A stretch of 64,000 bases of DNA from Rhea pennata (lineage: Eukaryota; Chordata; Aves; Rheiformes; Rheidae): NCBI RefSeq assembly GCF_028389875.1, contig NC_084676.1, positions 1,302,001-1,366,000 of the forward strand, read 5' to 3'. The position numbers were made by a program, and so were the translations under genes. The notes below the pieces were generated by a model. It saw only the letters and a list, made by a program, of their open reading frames with translations, was not told the DNA's origin and made no database searches. Every line of letters starts with the position of its first letter. Within the stretch, counting starts at the first letter, position 1. This document shows positions 1-27,400 of the stretch, piece after piece.

Positions 1-620
1 AATGCTTTGCTGCTCTGCCTTTAAGGTAAGGCTCCTCGGGAAACCCGAGCGGACTCCCAACACTGTACGTTCTAAGAGCTTCCACGTGTGCTCTCCAAGT
101 CTGCTCCATGTGAAACAGTCAACTCCAGAGATTTTTGTACAGCACAAGGACACTGTTGGTGTTCCTCTACAGATACCCATTGGAGCTTTGAAAGCAAAGA
201 CATAGGCACCTGCTCAATAGCCTGCACTGTTGCAAGAAAGGGCTAGAGCCCTTTCTGGGACCCCCCAGACAGCCAACTCTCTTCTCTGCCAGCACCTTCC
301 TATGCTTTGGGGTCACAAAAACTTCAAGGAGGGACTGAAAACACCACCTATGTGACAATATTATGCTTTAGCTCATTAAGTGCTGCAAGGTCCCATTAGG
401 GCCTCTGAAGGCCACAAACTGAGTAGATTAAAATGTACCCAAATGGGTAACTTCAATCTGATGTACCTTTGCATCATCAGGTAACGGCTGCTCTCTCTCT
501 CCAAGCTGTTGGTCTTTTTCGAAGGTGAGAAAACAGTTTTGTATAGAGGTGGGGACTCTACAGTGGGTCAATTCTGCTGAGAGGGAGCGGAAAGACCAGC
601 TTCACCTCCAGCCATTATGC
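1..620. other. Left-edge non-coding stretch
   Basis: I see no recognisable exon, RNA gene or repeat here. Short open frames occur on both strands, but none resembles a known protein and none has a convincing splice-site pair. The stretch may be part of the first intron of the minus-strand gene suggested by the adjacent CpG island. Confidence 0.4.
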
Positions 621-639
621 AACTAGGCCTCCTGCCGCC

Positions 640-1680
640 ACAGCGCCAGAGCTGCGTTACAGCCCAGGCTACTGCCCGCCCCTTCGGCCATCCTTCCCCC
701 CACCCCGTCTCGGGTAGCTTGTGCATGCGGGCAGGCCCTCGGGAAGGGCAGGGCCCGGCTCTCCAGGCACAGCCGCAACCGATTAGGTGCTAACATCACC
801 TTGATGGTCCCTAAACACCACCCAGGCACGGAGCCAACCCGCTGCCCCGAGGACACGCAGGAGGGCAGGCGGGCGGGCTCGGGGCTCCAGGCCCGGGGGA
901 GCCATGAGCTCGGCCGGCTGCCCCGCCGGGAGGGGCCCGTTCCCACGGAGCCAGCGCAAACGCGCCAGGAGAAGGCGCGGAGCGAGGGGTCTACGCCGCC
1001 CCGACGGCTCTCGGGCTGGGCCCGACCCCGCCGCCGCCCAACGGGAGGTGCCTCGGGGCGCTGTTTGCCGGTGCGGACCACGACGGGGCCTTGCAGTAAG
1101 ACCGGCCCCGGGGGCTCCAGCCCCGACACACCGGCTCCGAGCCCTCCCCGCCAGCCCTCGAGACGGCTCCGAAACCGGCGGCTGCACCCCCGCCCCCCCG
1201 CAGCCTAAGTGGCGCCCGCGCTCTAGATACCGGCCTCGCGGCCGGGCCGGGCCGGGCCCAGCCGCAGCACCGGAGCTCCGTCACCCCCACCCTACGGGGC
1301 GATCGGGGGCCCGGCCGCCCCTCGAAGGGAAGCGCGGAGGACTCGAACCCGCCGCCGGCGGCCGGGCCCGCCCCAGGCCTAGACTCCCCCCCCAGATCCC
1401 AATCCCAATCCCAACCCCGGCTGCCCGCGGGGCCGCTCCCCGACGGCACCTACCGCCGCCTCCATCGCCGCGCCCGCTTCTCCTCGCCGCCGCCGCTCCG
1501 CCCTCGTCGGGGCCTGGAAGCTTCCAGCGCCGCCACCGCCCATTGGGCCGCGGCTACCCCGCCCCGGGGCGGGAGGATCCCACCGCCCCCCCCCATCCCC
1601 ACCCCAGGGACGCGCCCCCGGGGAAGCGGGGCGCCCTGGGGGGGTACCCGCGCCCTCCACGCTGCTGCTCCCCACTGCCT
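640..1680. promoter_or_regulatory. CpG island, probable promoter of a gene off the left edge
   Basis: About 1 kb of very GC- and CpG-rich sequence with GC-box-like runs. On the minus strand, an ATG at about 1,465 opens a four-codon coding start (MEAA) followed at once by a good donor (GTAGGT) at about 1,453-1,448. This could be a short first exon of a minus-strand gene continuing left of the window. I do not recognise the gene. In mammals the neighbours on this side are DND1, WDR55 and IK, but four residues are not enough to choose. Long open frames through the island are an effect of its GC content. Confidence 0.5.
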
Positions 1681-1754
1681 TGCAGTGAGGTTTGGGCGCT
1701 CCACCAGGGCTCTGTAACCGTAGGACCTCTGGGAAGGGGGAAAAACTGGGCAAA

Positions 1755-2237
1755 TTAAAAAAAAAAAAAACAAAACACAGCTTTGCAGAGGGCAGGGGAG
1801 CAGCATGATGGGCGAGAGGCACAGGCACAGAGGTGAGACGCAGAGCTGAGGACTGGGCACTCACAGGCTCGGGGCGGGAGGGGAGGGGACCCGTTTGACC
1901 CAGCGTAGCAGTGGCACCCTGCACCGGCACCGTTTGTCCAGGGTGGACGTCAGCACAGCCTTTCTTTGTGCACAGCACCATGTTTTGCAGAATGGCTTGT
2001 TCAAGGGGCCGTGAAGGAAGCACAGCTCAAGAAGCAGCCAAGACAGCATTTAACGTCAGCTCCCGCTCAGAGGAGCGGAGGCAGGTAAATGAATCCCTGC
2101 CCCAAGCAGAAAGCAGGCAAAAGGAGGAGGCAGGGATGGGACAGACAGAAGATTTATGTTTCTTGGAATGGCCTTTACATTTTGCTTTGCATAAGGTCAC
2201 CTCCCTGCAAGCCAGAGCAGCGACGCTAGACTGGACG
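1755..2237. other. Intergenic spacer downstream of HARS1
   Basis: It opens with an A-run (about 1,757-1,770) and otherwise holds no convincing exon. A 200-codon open frame on the plus strand (from 1,911) has no recognisable domain and runs into the HARS1 3' UTR, so I do not call it. Confidence 0.4.
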
Positions 2238-2243
2238 TTTATT
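2238..2243 (-). terminator. HARS1 poly(A) signal AATAAA
   Basis: A canonical AATAAA on the minus strand, about 350 nt past the HARS1 stop codon. It is the first canonical signal I find in that 3' UTR. Confidence 0.6.
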
Positions 2244-2593
2244 CAAAATGAAGGGAACAAGAAGCTGCAGCCAAGACCCTGGGGTCTGCCAGCAGCATGG
2301 GGCTCCGCTTGTCACCTTAACGATCATGGACAGGAGGCAAATGCTTGCCAGGGACTCTCACAAAACAGCTTTCCAGCAAATCGCTCAGGGCCACAGTGTT
2401 TTGTAGAAGGCAACGCAGCCTCTCTGCTCCCATTGCGGAAAGGAGGGCACAAGACAAGAATAAACACAGCTTTCAAAGGCTCTCAGGCTCTCCAGAGCCA
2501 CATCGCTTGGTAAAGGAGACAAGCAGCTTGGCATTTACAGGAGGAAATCTGTCAGCAGAAATCCAGTGAACAGGTAGATGTGGCCAGAAGGGT

Positions 2594-17506
<14,913 letters not shown>

Positions 17507-17629
17507 GGCCGCGCCCGCGCCTGCGCCTGCGCCGCGCGCCTGCGCCCTGCCGCGGGGGCGGGGCCGCCGCACCGACGGGGCGGGCGGCGAAGCGGGGCGG
17601 CGCCGGGGTGAAGCGGCCGCTCCGCTTCA

Positions 17630-17635
17630 TTTATT
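17630..17635 (-). terminator. Candidate HARS2 poly(A) signal AATAAA
   Basis: The only canonical AATAAA I find downstream of the HARS2 stop (18,204) on the minus strand. It lies about 570 nt past the stop and only about 125 nt upstream of the HARS1 start codon, inside the HARS1 promoter region. A T-rich run on the same strand (about 17,678-17,697) lies just before it in the direction of transcription. Confidence 0.45.
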
Positions 17636-18203
17636 TTCTCATTCGGTCATTCTTCCAAAAAATCATAATAATAATTAAAAAAAAAAAAAAAAAAAAACAC
17701 AACACGCCGAGGCGCTCTGCTCCCACCCACCCATCCCCCGGAAGCGCCACCGCAGCCCCAACGCAGAGGCTCGGCTCCCCGGCGGCAGTGGGCCGGGCGG
17801 CTGGCTGCGCCCCCGGCGTCGGCGGCCCCAGCGCGGTCTCCCGCAGGGCCCCTTCGAACCTCTGCGAGCACCGGCAGACCCTCCTCCCCCAGCCCGCCGC
17901 GACCCTCCAGGCACCCCGGCCGCATCACCCTCGCAGCAGATAGACTAGTTGCTGTACGGTTAACCGCTACTGCGGAATTAGGAGCGCACAAACTTGTCCT
18001 GCCCCCTCAGATCAGTTAACCAGAAGGTTAAGAAGGCGACCGCGTTGTCCATGCCTTTTCCATCCTTTCTACTTCTGAGCAGATAACCCCATTTCAACAC
18101 CACTTTAGCCTAGGCAGATGAGCCTCAGGGTAACAAGTGGGGACCACAGTTCAGCTGGCAGCTGATGGCTAAGTGCTCTGGGGGTTTTCAGTTACACAGC
18201 AGT

Positions 18204-21200
18204 TCACAGAGTTGAGCAGCTCTGGTCAGAAAGGCTGCAGGGCTCCAGCCTTCTTCTGATTTCATCAGCAAGCTTCTCTCTTGGGATATTAACCTACAAA
18301 GCAAACAGCAAGAAAGAGGTAGCGGCAGTGGAACCTGCTCTGTGGAAATCAGCGCTGCTGATCAGGAAACTGTCTCTTCTCAACCATCCCCCAGGCTTAA
18401 CAGGACCCCTACTCCACATGTCCTGCCTCCCACCTCGGAGTACAGTTTAGGCTGTTCAAGAAGGGACAGTGAAAAATGAAGAGGCCCACTGCTGCCCTCT
18501 TTTTTAGGGAACAAATATATTTAAAGCTGCTAAGCAGAATGATCCGGCCCTGAGGACTTGCTGTGGATCCCAACACAGTTTGTGACGATGATTTTCTGAC
18601 AGATCCGTGATACAACTACCCAAAAGAACACCATCAATGAGGGAAAAGTTGGAGCCTTTCAATGACGATTTATAGATTTTGGAAGCACTTTTGAATCCTG
18701 GTGTAAAAGGGTATTCTCACCTCTTCTCTTGTTGTGACAACTCGCAGTTTGACAACTCCATCTGTCAACTCTTGCTCTCCTATGATGGCTGCAAGGGGAA
18801 TCCCTGTGTCCTCACAGTACTGCAGCTGTTTCAGCAGTTTAGGGTCCTTCTTGTAGAGCATCTCTGCCTAGAAGGGAGCAGAACAGGTGGTCTAAATCAT
18901 TAATGCAAAATTTTCTCTGATGATCATGGAGCAAAACAGTCAGCCCCATAGAAAACTGCCTCATTACTCCTGCAGCAAGTGGTTGCCTGTGGTGCTCACA
19001 GCTGCCTTCCTTCTCCGTCCGCTAGATCTCAGACAGGCCCAGATCTGAACAGACAGACAGCTAGTGGGGATTGATCTTCCTGTCTTGTGACTGCAGTTAA
19101 TGTAACAGGGCCAAGCCAACATCCCTGCTTTACCTTGATGCCTGCATCCCACAGCTCAGAGATGAGCTTCAGTCTTGCACCAAGTAAATGTTTCTGAGGT
19201 GTAGCCACCAGCACTTGCGTCTCAGTCGTACGAACCTTCTCCCCAGAGGCCTGCAAGGACAGACACACTCATCACACTCGGCTTTGAGAGAATCCGCAGC
19301 TCTCAACAGGAGCTCACCGCTTTCATCCTAACTCACCTTAGACCTTAACTGTTGGCTCACTAACACAAGTCTATTTAAAAGCAGATCATCACTGTTCAGT
19401 GAATGTTACTGAGCAAGGCTAACCTTTCAGAAGCTAACAGGGTCCACAATTAAGACAGCCTGGGCAAATTTAACGAGCCCCGCAGTGAATCTGCATTCTG
19501 ACAGACTATTTGTGTGCTGCTGTTTCTGTGAGACAATGGCCTTCCTCCTTCCCAGATGGGACCTGGACAACTTTCCCATGTTTCTTTTGATTCTTCACAT
19601 ACAAACACATTGCCTTGGCCTCATTTACCATCAATCATGAGCTCAGAACTAAATGTAAAGTGATTACTTTCCTCTCAGGGTTTTTTTATGGCACTCATTA
19701 TAAAGTGAGTTTCACAGCTGTTACTGAATTTATAATTTCACAATCCCTAGGGGAAAAACTTCACAGGGGAGAGACAAGAGTGAAGTGACTTGGACCAAGC
19801 CACGCAGGAATCAAAGAGAGAAGCAGGACCAGAACTCGGGGTCCATCTTTGACACTTCCTTAGTTTCTGCTACAAAACGCTGCCCTCAGATGCCAGTGAC
19901 TGCCACATAATGGGCTGCAGAAGAGAAGAGGAAAGTGCTCTGTCTTCCACAGTGATGTTCAGATGTTACAGCCCTCTCCAGGAAGTCCCTTTATTGAGCA
20001 CTATGGAGCTATGCATTTTCTATCATCCGTAACAAATGATACAGACTGCTTCAGAGCACCCTGCCCATATCAAGTACTGCCTGCAGCACCTACCTTCACC
20101 TTCTGCTCCATGATGGAGAAGATCCGCTCAATCCCAATGCTGACTCCCACACAGGGCACCTTGCGTCCCTTGGGATCAAACATCCCCACCAGCCCATCGT
20201 AGCGACCACCTCCAGCCACGCTCCCAACGCTGACTGACTCCTCTACAAGGTCGTTCTCCTGCTGTACCAGGACAGCCTCAAAGATCACCCCTGTATAGTA
20301 GTCCAGACCTCGTGCCAGGCTCAGGTCAAAGGAGATCTGCAGGACACAAGCACAGTCCCATCACTGGGCGCAGCTCAGACACAAAGGCAGCACCCGCTCC
20401 CCCCTCCCCCCCACCATCCTCTGCACCTCCTCACCTTCCCTGTGATGCCAAACAGTGTCAGGTACTCAAAGAGCAGCTTCATGTCCCCCAGCCCCTCCTT
20501 GGCTAGTTTATTCTGAGATAGCTTTGGGTCCTGGAGGAGCTGCTCAATCAGGTCCAGGCCACCTGTGGGAACAAGGCATGCCTGGGGTCTGCCATGGGCC
20601 AGCAACAGGGCAGCACTGGCAACCAGGGGCCCAGCCAGTCACGCGGGCTGCTTTGCACGCTCTGTCCCTGCCCAGGGTGCACTGGCCCCTCTCTGCCTGG
20701 TCTGGAAGAGAGTGGCCGCACCTGTGGGGACAGTGACCGAGCAGGCTGGAAGGGGGCTTTCAGCTGAGAGGGAGAAGGGATCCACCCTACAGTGCTCACC
20801 ATGGAGCTGAACATATTTCCCAATGCGATCCGCAGCCTCAGGAGAGAGCCCCTTCTCTCCCACCATCTCGCTCTTCACATCCTCCCATGACATCTGTGAG
20901 GGGAGACAAGAACATCAGTCACTGCAGAATGCCCTCATCTGTGGTCTCCACCAGCCTATGGATTCAGAACACGTGTGGAAGGAAAGCAGATGCTTCACAG
21001 CAAGCACTCTTGCTAATGATCTGTGTCCATGTCACAGGAATCCTTAAATGGAAGTCACAGACAATGCCAGGCTTTATTCTTGGCTACCGCTACCAGCCAA
21101 AGAGCTCTCAGAATCCCTTACAAATATTGAGTCAACTGCTGTGATACTTCTTTCTCATGGGAATAGCAACACCACTGCCCAGCTTGGACATCCATACCCT

Positions 21201-23837
21201 GAAACTGGAAGTGACCAGCCCAAAAGGTATAATGCACAATTTTCAACCTCAGGGCTACTTCCAGGCATTTGTTACTATCCCACACAGTGCTGGATGCAGG
21301 TAGGAGAGCCCTCACAACTCTCTTACCTTGTCCAGCTTGTCCACGGTAGAGCATGTGGTTAAAAACTTGTTCTCTGGGATGCCACAAATGGCAAACACAC
21401 CATGCAAAATACGTCGGTCATTGACCTGGGGGGAGGAAGAGGCATGCTCAGCCCAGGGGAGGTCACTCCACTGCAATTTCTCTTTGTTCCTGCCCAAGAC
21501 ATGCTGGAAGTTACGGCTGTTGGGATCTCCTTTTACCTTTTCACTGGTCTCTCAGACCCAGAGCCCACTAGAGCAGGGGATGGGAGGGAAAGTACATATG
21601 CAAGAAAGCCACTTGGCTTTCGTCTCACCTTAATGAGAAAGTCCCCAAGCTTCAACTCACTCAGGATCTCGTGCACTATTTTCAGGCACTCAGCATCAGG
21701 AATCATAGGGTCAAACTGGCCAGCAATGTCAAAATCCTAAGGCACAAGAAAAGGCAGAGAAATTCCATCTTCCTACATAGCATTCCCTTCTATTTTACTC
21801 CAGAGCCTTTATTCCAGCTGTAGAGCTCAACAGGGCACAAACAACCACACAGCAGCTGAAGGTAAACAGCCCTCTTGCCATTCCCCAGCGCTCTCTTCCC
21901 ACATTCCTGGCAGGAACCGGCCCTGCTCCTCGCACACAGGAGCTACAACACTCACGCACTGGTAGAATTCCCTGTAGCGGCCCCTGGTTGTGGCTGGGTT
22001 GTCCCTCCTGTACACCTTAGCGATGTGGTAGCGCTTAATGTTGGTGATTTTGTTCATTGCCAAATAGCGAGCGAAGGGCACCTGGGTCCAAAAGGTTAAG
22101 GACAGAACCCAGAGATTCCTTGAGACAGACAACCAAATCCCCAAAGCCACCCCTGTCCTCCTGTCACTTTGTAGGCTGCTCACTGCGTAACAGGTCTCCA
22201 AAACACAGACTGGGTTGATGCAGAGCGTGAGGAACCATGCTTAGCTTTTCTGTAACGCAGGGACAACTTCACTTCCTTTCATTTAACTGCAGGATGTTAA
22301 CACCTGGCAGACACAGACCTCTGCTGGGTCATTTTGCTTTCTTAAGCTGTGATACAGAGACAATTCAATATACAGTGCAGAAGATATTAAAGAAAAGAGC
22401 TTTTAGGGGAAACATGCAGAGACGGAGAAGGCCCAGGATGCATGTTTGTTTCATATCTGCAGCTGTTGCACTCGGAATAGCTACCAAAGCCCTGCACTGG
22501 CTTCGGAAAGGCCTGGCCTAGCCTGGCATGGCAGAGAGGATAGGAGTGCTCACAGGTGGGGACCATGACTAGGAAGAGAGAAAAACGGTACTGTGCAGGA
22601 TATTGGTGCACAGTACTGGGTTAGAACCAGTTATTGCCCACAGACTACAGGAGAAAGAACAGATTTGTTGCAGGTATTGGACTGACTGGGAGGCAACCAG
22701 CGGTGGGAGTCACACAGAGAGAGTCAGACCAGCTGGTATCTCATCTGGTCAGAGCGAAGGAGTCAGAGTTTTGGTCATCCAGACTATAGGAAGCTGGGAT
22801 CTGCGGATGGGTCACGGCAACATTACATGGGCAAGTAGGACGCTAATGCCTTCAACCTAGGCAGAGACCACAGCACGTCACTGTAGCTTCCACAAGAACT
22901 TCACACTCTCTACACGGTCGTGGTGGTGGCAGGATACAGTCAGGTCGTAGCGCAGGGCCAGCAGCTCTCCCCCCTGGTCCTGCAGCTCGTAGATGAGCTT
23001 GGAGTTGTCTCCATACTTCCCCATCAGCGTTTCCTAGTGAGAAGCAGGGCAGCCATAGGTGAAGCTCAGAGCCCCCGGGGATGGAGAACGGGCACTGAAG
23101 CCCAAACGCCGGCACAGGCTGGCTGCCCTGAACCCCATCCCCAGCCTCGCAGTGAGGACTCACTTGGAGGGGAGCAGGGGGCACACGCACAGCTTTTCAG
23201 CGCTAAAGCTGCTGCCGGCCCAGGCCCCCCGTGGGGAAGCGCTCCGTGACTCGCCCCGGGGCGCACACGGCCAGGGGATGGGGAAGCTCGGCCGAGGCGG
23301 CGCGGCGCGGCCGGGTGCGCCAGCCCTCCCGCAGCGAACAGAGCCGTGCGGAGGCCCCAGATCCGCCCCCCCTCCCCGCGCCCCCAGGCCCCTGCCCTAC
23401 CCGCAGCTCCAGCGCGGGAGTGTCGATGGCGGCCGCGCCGTGCCGCTTGAAGCAGGCCACGACGGCGGCGAAGAGGCGGTCGCGGAGCGCCATGTGCGCG
23501 GGCAGGTGGTCGCGGGTGCCCTGGCCGGGGGGGCGGAGGGGCCGTCAGCGCCGGGGCGGGCCATGCCGCGGCGGCCGCCGGCGCTGCCCTCGCTTACCGG
23601 CCCCGCCGCCCCCTCTCCTCCCCCCACCGTTACCTTGGGCGTCTTCAGCGCCGGGCCGGGCCCGCCGCCCCCCGCCGCCGCCGCCGCCCGCCCCCGCCGC
23701 GGGCCCGCTGGACGGGGGGGGCGGCCCGCGCCGGGCCTACCCTGGCCCGCGGCGGGGCGCAGCGGCCCGAGGCGCGGGCCCGTGGGCGGCAGCCGCCCGG
23801 CGGCGACGACGGCGGCGAACGAGCGCAGCCGCAGCAT
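18204..23837 (-). CDS. HARS2: Histidyl-tRNA synthetase, mitochondrial
   Basis: Charges mitochondrial tRNA-His. Eleven coding exons, in mRNA order: 23634-23837, 23401-23520, 22938-23033, 21956-22081, 21629-21736, 21327-21425, 20800-20893, 20435-20562, 20094-20336, 19134-19250, 18721-18867, with a last one at 18204-18293, so twelve in all when the terminal exon is counted. The product is 523 aa. Residues 1-60 are rich in Arg, Ala, Gly and Pro with no acidic residue ([18 protein letters not shown]), as expected of a mitochondrial leader. There is no WHEP segment, and the catalytic core starts at [20 protein letters not shown] (332-341) and [10 protein letters not shown] (389-398) are intact. [15 protein letters not shown] identifies it as HARS2, since human HARS2 has VATPQK here and HARS1 has VASAQK. 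The ATG at 23,837 has G at -3. A weaker in-frame ATG lies 42 codons upstream (23,963). Several internal exons are unusually HARS1-like, see the conversion tract. Confidence 0.93.
20094..20917. repeat. HARS2 copy of an ~820-bp near-identical tract
   Basis: Partner of 6,973-7,796, covering HARS2 exons 7-9 and their introns. Protein features inside it follow human HARS1 where the two human enzymes differ (FDPKGRK not FDPKGHK, QDPKLSQ not QDPRLSQ, FSI not FYI). This suggests that HARS1 was the donor. One cluster of five differences in the exon-7 region changes Asp to Lys in RIG[D/K]YVQ and may be a remnant of older HARS2 sequence. Confidence 0.92.
22082..22937. other. HARS2 intron 3, nothing recognised
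   Basis: A 0.86-kb intron. The first bases next to exon 4 still match the corresponding HARS1 intron (AAGGTTAAGGACAGAA on the plus strand). The rest does not, and I see no repeat or RNA gene. Confidence 0.4.
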
Positions 23838-24430
23838 GGCCGGCGGCGGCGAGCGCGGCCCGCCGTCAGCACCGGGCGGCACGCGGGGCCGCCCCCGCCG
23901 CCATAGAGTTTCTAGGCATGACAGCTGGAGATGAGGGCAGCTAGAGCGCCGCGCGGCAACCATAGAGAGGCGGCGCTCCGGCCGCAGAGCCAACCGCAGG
24001 CCACCTGCCGTGACGTGACCATTCCCGCGCCGCTTCCCCGTGGCGCTCTAGGCCAAAGCGGCGAGCCCTCCGTGGTGCTTGGGCGGACTGCCTCGCTTTA
24101 CGACCCAGGCGGGCACAGTGCGACAGTTTCCGTTCCCTTATCGCCTGCATCCTCAACATGGCGTCAGGCAGCGGGGTAGGTGGTGGTGGTGGCTGCTGCG
24201 GTGGCCCGTTCCCCTTTCTGTCCGTGGGCTTTGGGGGGGGGGGGGGGGGGGGGGCCGCGCTGGCTGGGGCCGCTCGTGGGGCGCAGGGCGGTGAAGGGGC
24301 GGCGGCGGGGGGCCGTGCTCGGGGCCTGCGGGCAGGCCGCGGGGGGTGGGGGTGAGCGGGCCGCTTCCCGGGAGCTGCGCCGCGGAGCCCCGATGGCTTC
24401 GTGGCCGAAGTGGGGGGGGGGGGGGTGAGC
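23200..24430. promoter_or_regulatory. Bidirectional CpG-island promoter of HARS2 and ZMAT2
   Basis: Dense CpG sequence spans both first exons. The two start codons (HARS2 at 23,837 on minus, ZMAT2 at 24,158 on plus) diverge with only 320 bp between them, so both transcription starts must fall in this gap or very near it. A TGACGTGAC motif near 24,011-24,019, resembling a CRE/ATF site, lies about midway. The island continues into ZMAT2 intron 1, where there are G-runs of about 22 (24,233-24,254) and 13 bases (24,413-24,425). Confidence 0.8.
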
Positions 24431-27400
24431 GCACCCCGAGCGCCGCTCTTAGAGCCGGGGAGCCCTGCTTTTTTTCTGCGAGCCTTCGCGAGGGGGGTTG
24501 TGGCTGCCGCAGCCCTGGCGTGGGGGCATTCCCCTGCCTTCCCCCTCCCGGGGCAGGCTGGCCCGGTGTGGAGGCAGCTCCCTCCTTCCCTTCCCCCTTT
24601 GCACCCTGCCTGGCTTCTCTTCCGTTTCCTTGGGAAATGGTTGCCCGTATCTGAGCTAGCGTCTGCGCTGTCCTGCCAAAATTGCTACTCGTTGCATAGA
24701 GAAACCTTCCTTCCCATGGTGGTGGTGCTCAAGTCTCTGATGGCTCCTGCTTTGCTTGGTTGTTTTACTGGCGTTGGTTGATCTGTATGTTGTGGCAGTG
24801 AGGTCTTTCTGCCTGTACAGATCCTGCAGGACTGGGTTTGGGGCCTGTTGAGATCAGGTGACTGAGGTGGGTGCTGTTTGTATAACCAAACTGGAGAGCC
24901 AGACTGGTAAACACATTGACAGCTGTCAGCAGCACAGCACCAGGGGCTGTGTTTTAATACTTTCTTTGCAAATATTTTTACCGTTCTCTTGCTGAGAAGT
25001 GAGCAATGCTGAGAGAGGGCAAGAGACAGGATGTCTCCCGGGGAATGGCTCAGAGCTTGTGTTTCATTTTTAGCTGCTGGTGATTGTGTTCCCCTTGCTT
25101 AGAGCCCAACTTGAGACTACTGAAATCTTTTATAGGCTTTGATACTGAACAGATCATTCAGCGTCTATGTCTGCAGCAAACAGGAGGCTTTGGAGCACGA
25201 TTCAGTTTTTAATTGTTGTTACTTATTTGGGAAATACTGTGTGTCACCCAAAGCAGTTGTTAGATAAAGTTTTGGGGGGCTTGCAGCCACCCTTGCTTCC
25301 ACTGGACCAATTAAAGAAAGTTCCTTTGGATAGTGTATGTCTAAAAGCTTGCCACAGATAGCTCGCAGTTTTTGATTTGATTTGTTTCATTGTCTCTGGC
25401 CTAGGGAGACTGGTAAAGATCTATGGCAGGCTATTTCCCTTTTATTATAACTAGAGAGTGAAGCAGCAAGTAAATCTCTTCCTCTCTGGGCTCCAACCAG
25501 CTTTGATTTGTGATAATATTCCAGTGTGCAGGAGAATCTAGATTCTGGAAAACACCCTGAAACATTAATTTATACTGTGTGATAATTCCTCTTTCCTTTG
25601 CTCAGGGTGGCTAATAAAACCTGTTATGATACACTTAAAGTGCTTAAGAAGCTCTGAGAATAAATGAGAATTTTTCTACATTTCTCTAAGGCATTTTTAT
25701 TCTTATCAGTAGTTGTTCGTTCCATTTGAAGGAGTGCCCGAGGAAAAAACCTTAAATGATTGTGCTGCTGCTGCTGTAGCTTCAAATAAGATTTATTTTC
25801 TTCGGATTGTGATTGGATTCTTGATTTGCCTGAATTGGAGAAGGTGGTGGATGTATGTGGGTCTTTTTTTCCCCAGCGGTGGTTTAAAGTACAGCTATCC
25901 TCATTCTTAATATGAAATTGAGAACCTATTGCTGCCTCTGCCATGCTAAGTGTAATGCAACTTTCTAATCATCCAAGAATTACCTTTTGTAGGAAGTAAA
26001 GAAGTGTCTGAGCTCTAAGCCCTGACTTTTACGAGGTGTTGGACCTTTTCCTTGTGGCCTTTACTGTATGACATACAGACATTAAGAAGAGACTCTGACT
26101 ATTAAGTGAAAGAATAGATGTGGGTGCAAAAGGGATTCTTCTCAGGTCACTTTTGCCTTCAAGTGTTGGTGGCTAGATAAAAATCCACATGTGACAGATG
26201 GTGACAGAGCTACCTGCAAAAAGAATAGTCTTTATATATCCTCACTCTCAGTTCCGAGTGCTTTGGGAAGCTGGTTAAGAGCCAGTCTGTCTTGAAGATG
26301 TTTCTTCCTTTTCCTACCTGTCTGAAACTTGGAATGGGAAAGTTATAGGGGTGGGATACTTCACTGAGAGTTTAATAGCAAACGGAGTGCTGTGATTCCT
26401 ATAATATAAACATGTGCTGCTGTTGTCTTTGAGAGCAGATATGTACATCCTTCCATGCTTCTGCATATATTTTAATCAAGCTCTTTATAGCCTGTGTTGT
26501 GTTTCATGGTCTCCTCACTTGATTTTTTTGGAACTCACATTTAACTGACTTTGGAAAAAATAGATATGATCAGCTAATGGCTATGTTGTGTTTTGCCAGT
26601 TGGAACTTCTAAGTCCTTAGATAAAGCAGTTTAAATCCTGTTTGTGCCTGGTTTTCAAATGTAGAACATGTATGTTCATCTCAGGAACTATTAAGATAAA
26701 TTAATTACTTTGCTCAGTGCTTTGAAATCCTTCTGAAAGAAGCAGATATAGGCATACTAAATATTACTCTCTTAAACTATATCATTAGTTTTTGGGTATG
26801 AAAACAGAGATTAGAATATAATGTAGTGCCCTTAATGTATTGCTGTGGCATCACAGGCCAAATGGATTCCATTTTTTCCCCATTCTCTCCTTGTAGCTAG
26901 TCAAACTGTTTAACAGATGTTAATATACTTTATTTCCTTCTCAGACTAAGAACTTGGACTTCCGCCGAAAGTGGGACAAAGATGAATATGAGAAACTCGC
27001 AGAGAAGCGGCTCACAGAAGAGAGAGAAAAGAAAGATGGTGGGTAATATACTGACTCCAGGCAAGCTTTGCTCGTTTGGCAGTGAGTCACCCAAACCCTT
27101 TGAGTTTGAGAGGGAGAGAGCAGCTAAAAGTGAAGTCCCAAAGGGAAATAACAGCAGTTCAAGGCTGGCTTGCTCTGATCCTTTTTCCTGTGTTTGTCGT
27201 TGAATATAATTGTTACAAAAGCAATTACTTTCTTTCCTTTGCCTTTGTCTGCCTATTCTTTGTGGAGGGAGAGGAACGATCAGCCTCTGGAAACAGGAAA
27301 ATCTCAGAGGATGACCCAGATCAGAGCTGGAGATGCCTTACTGATCTCTGTTTTTATAAGAGTCTTAATTCTGGCCTGCACAATGAGGAGGGAATGGAAC

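Noticed and set aside
904-1758. 284-codon frame through the left CpG island
   Set aside because: It has Pro/Arg/Ala low complexity from GC bias and competes with equally long frames on the other strand.
17507-17572. In-frame Arg-rich N-terminal extension of HARS1 that could look like a mitochondrial leader
   Set aside because: The extension opens with GTG, not ATG, and the ATG at 17,506 has a strong context. No in-frame upstream ATG was confirmed.
17860-17895. GGTTCGAA on the minus strand near 17,855-17,865, like a tRNA B box
   Set aside because: The following bases do not fit the B box, and no A box or cloverleaf is present nearby.
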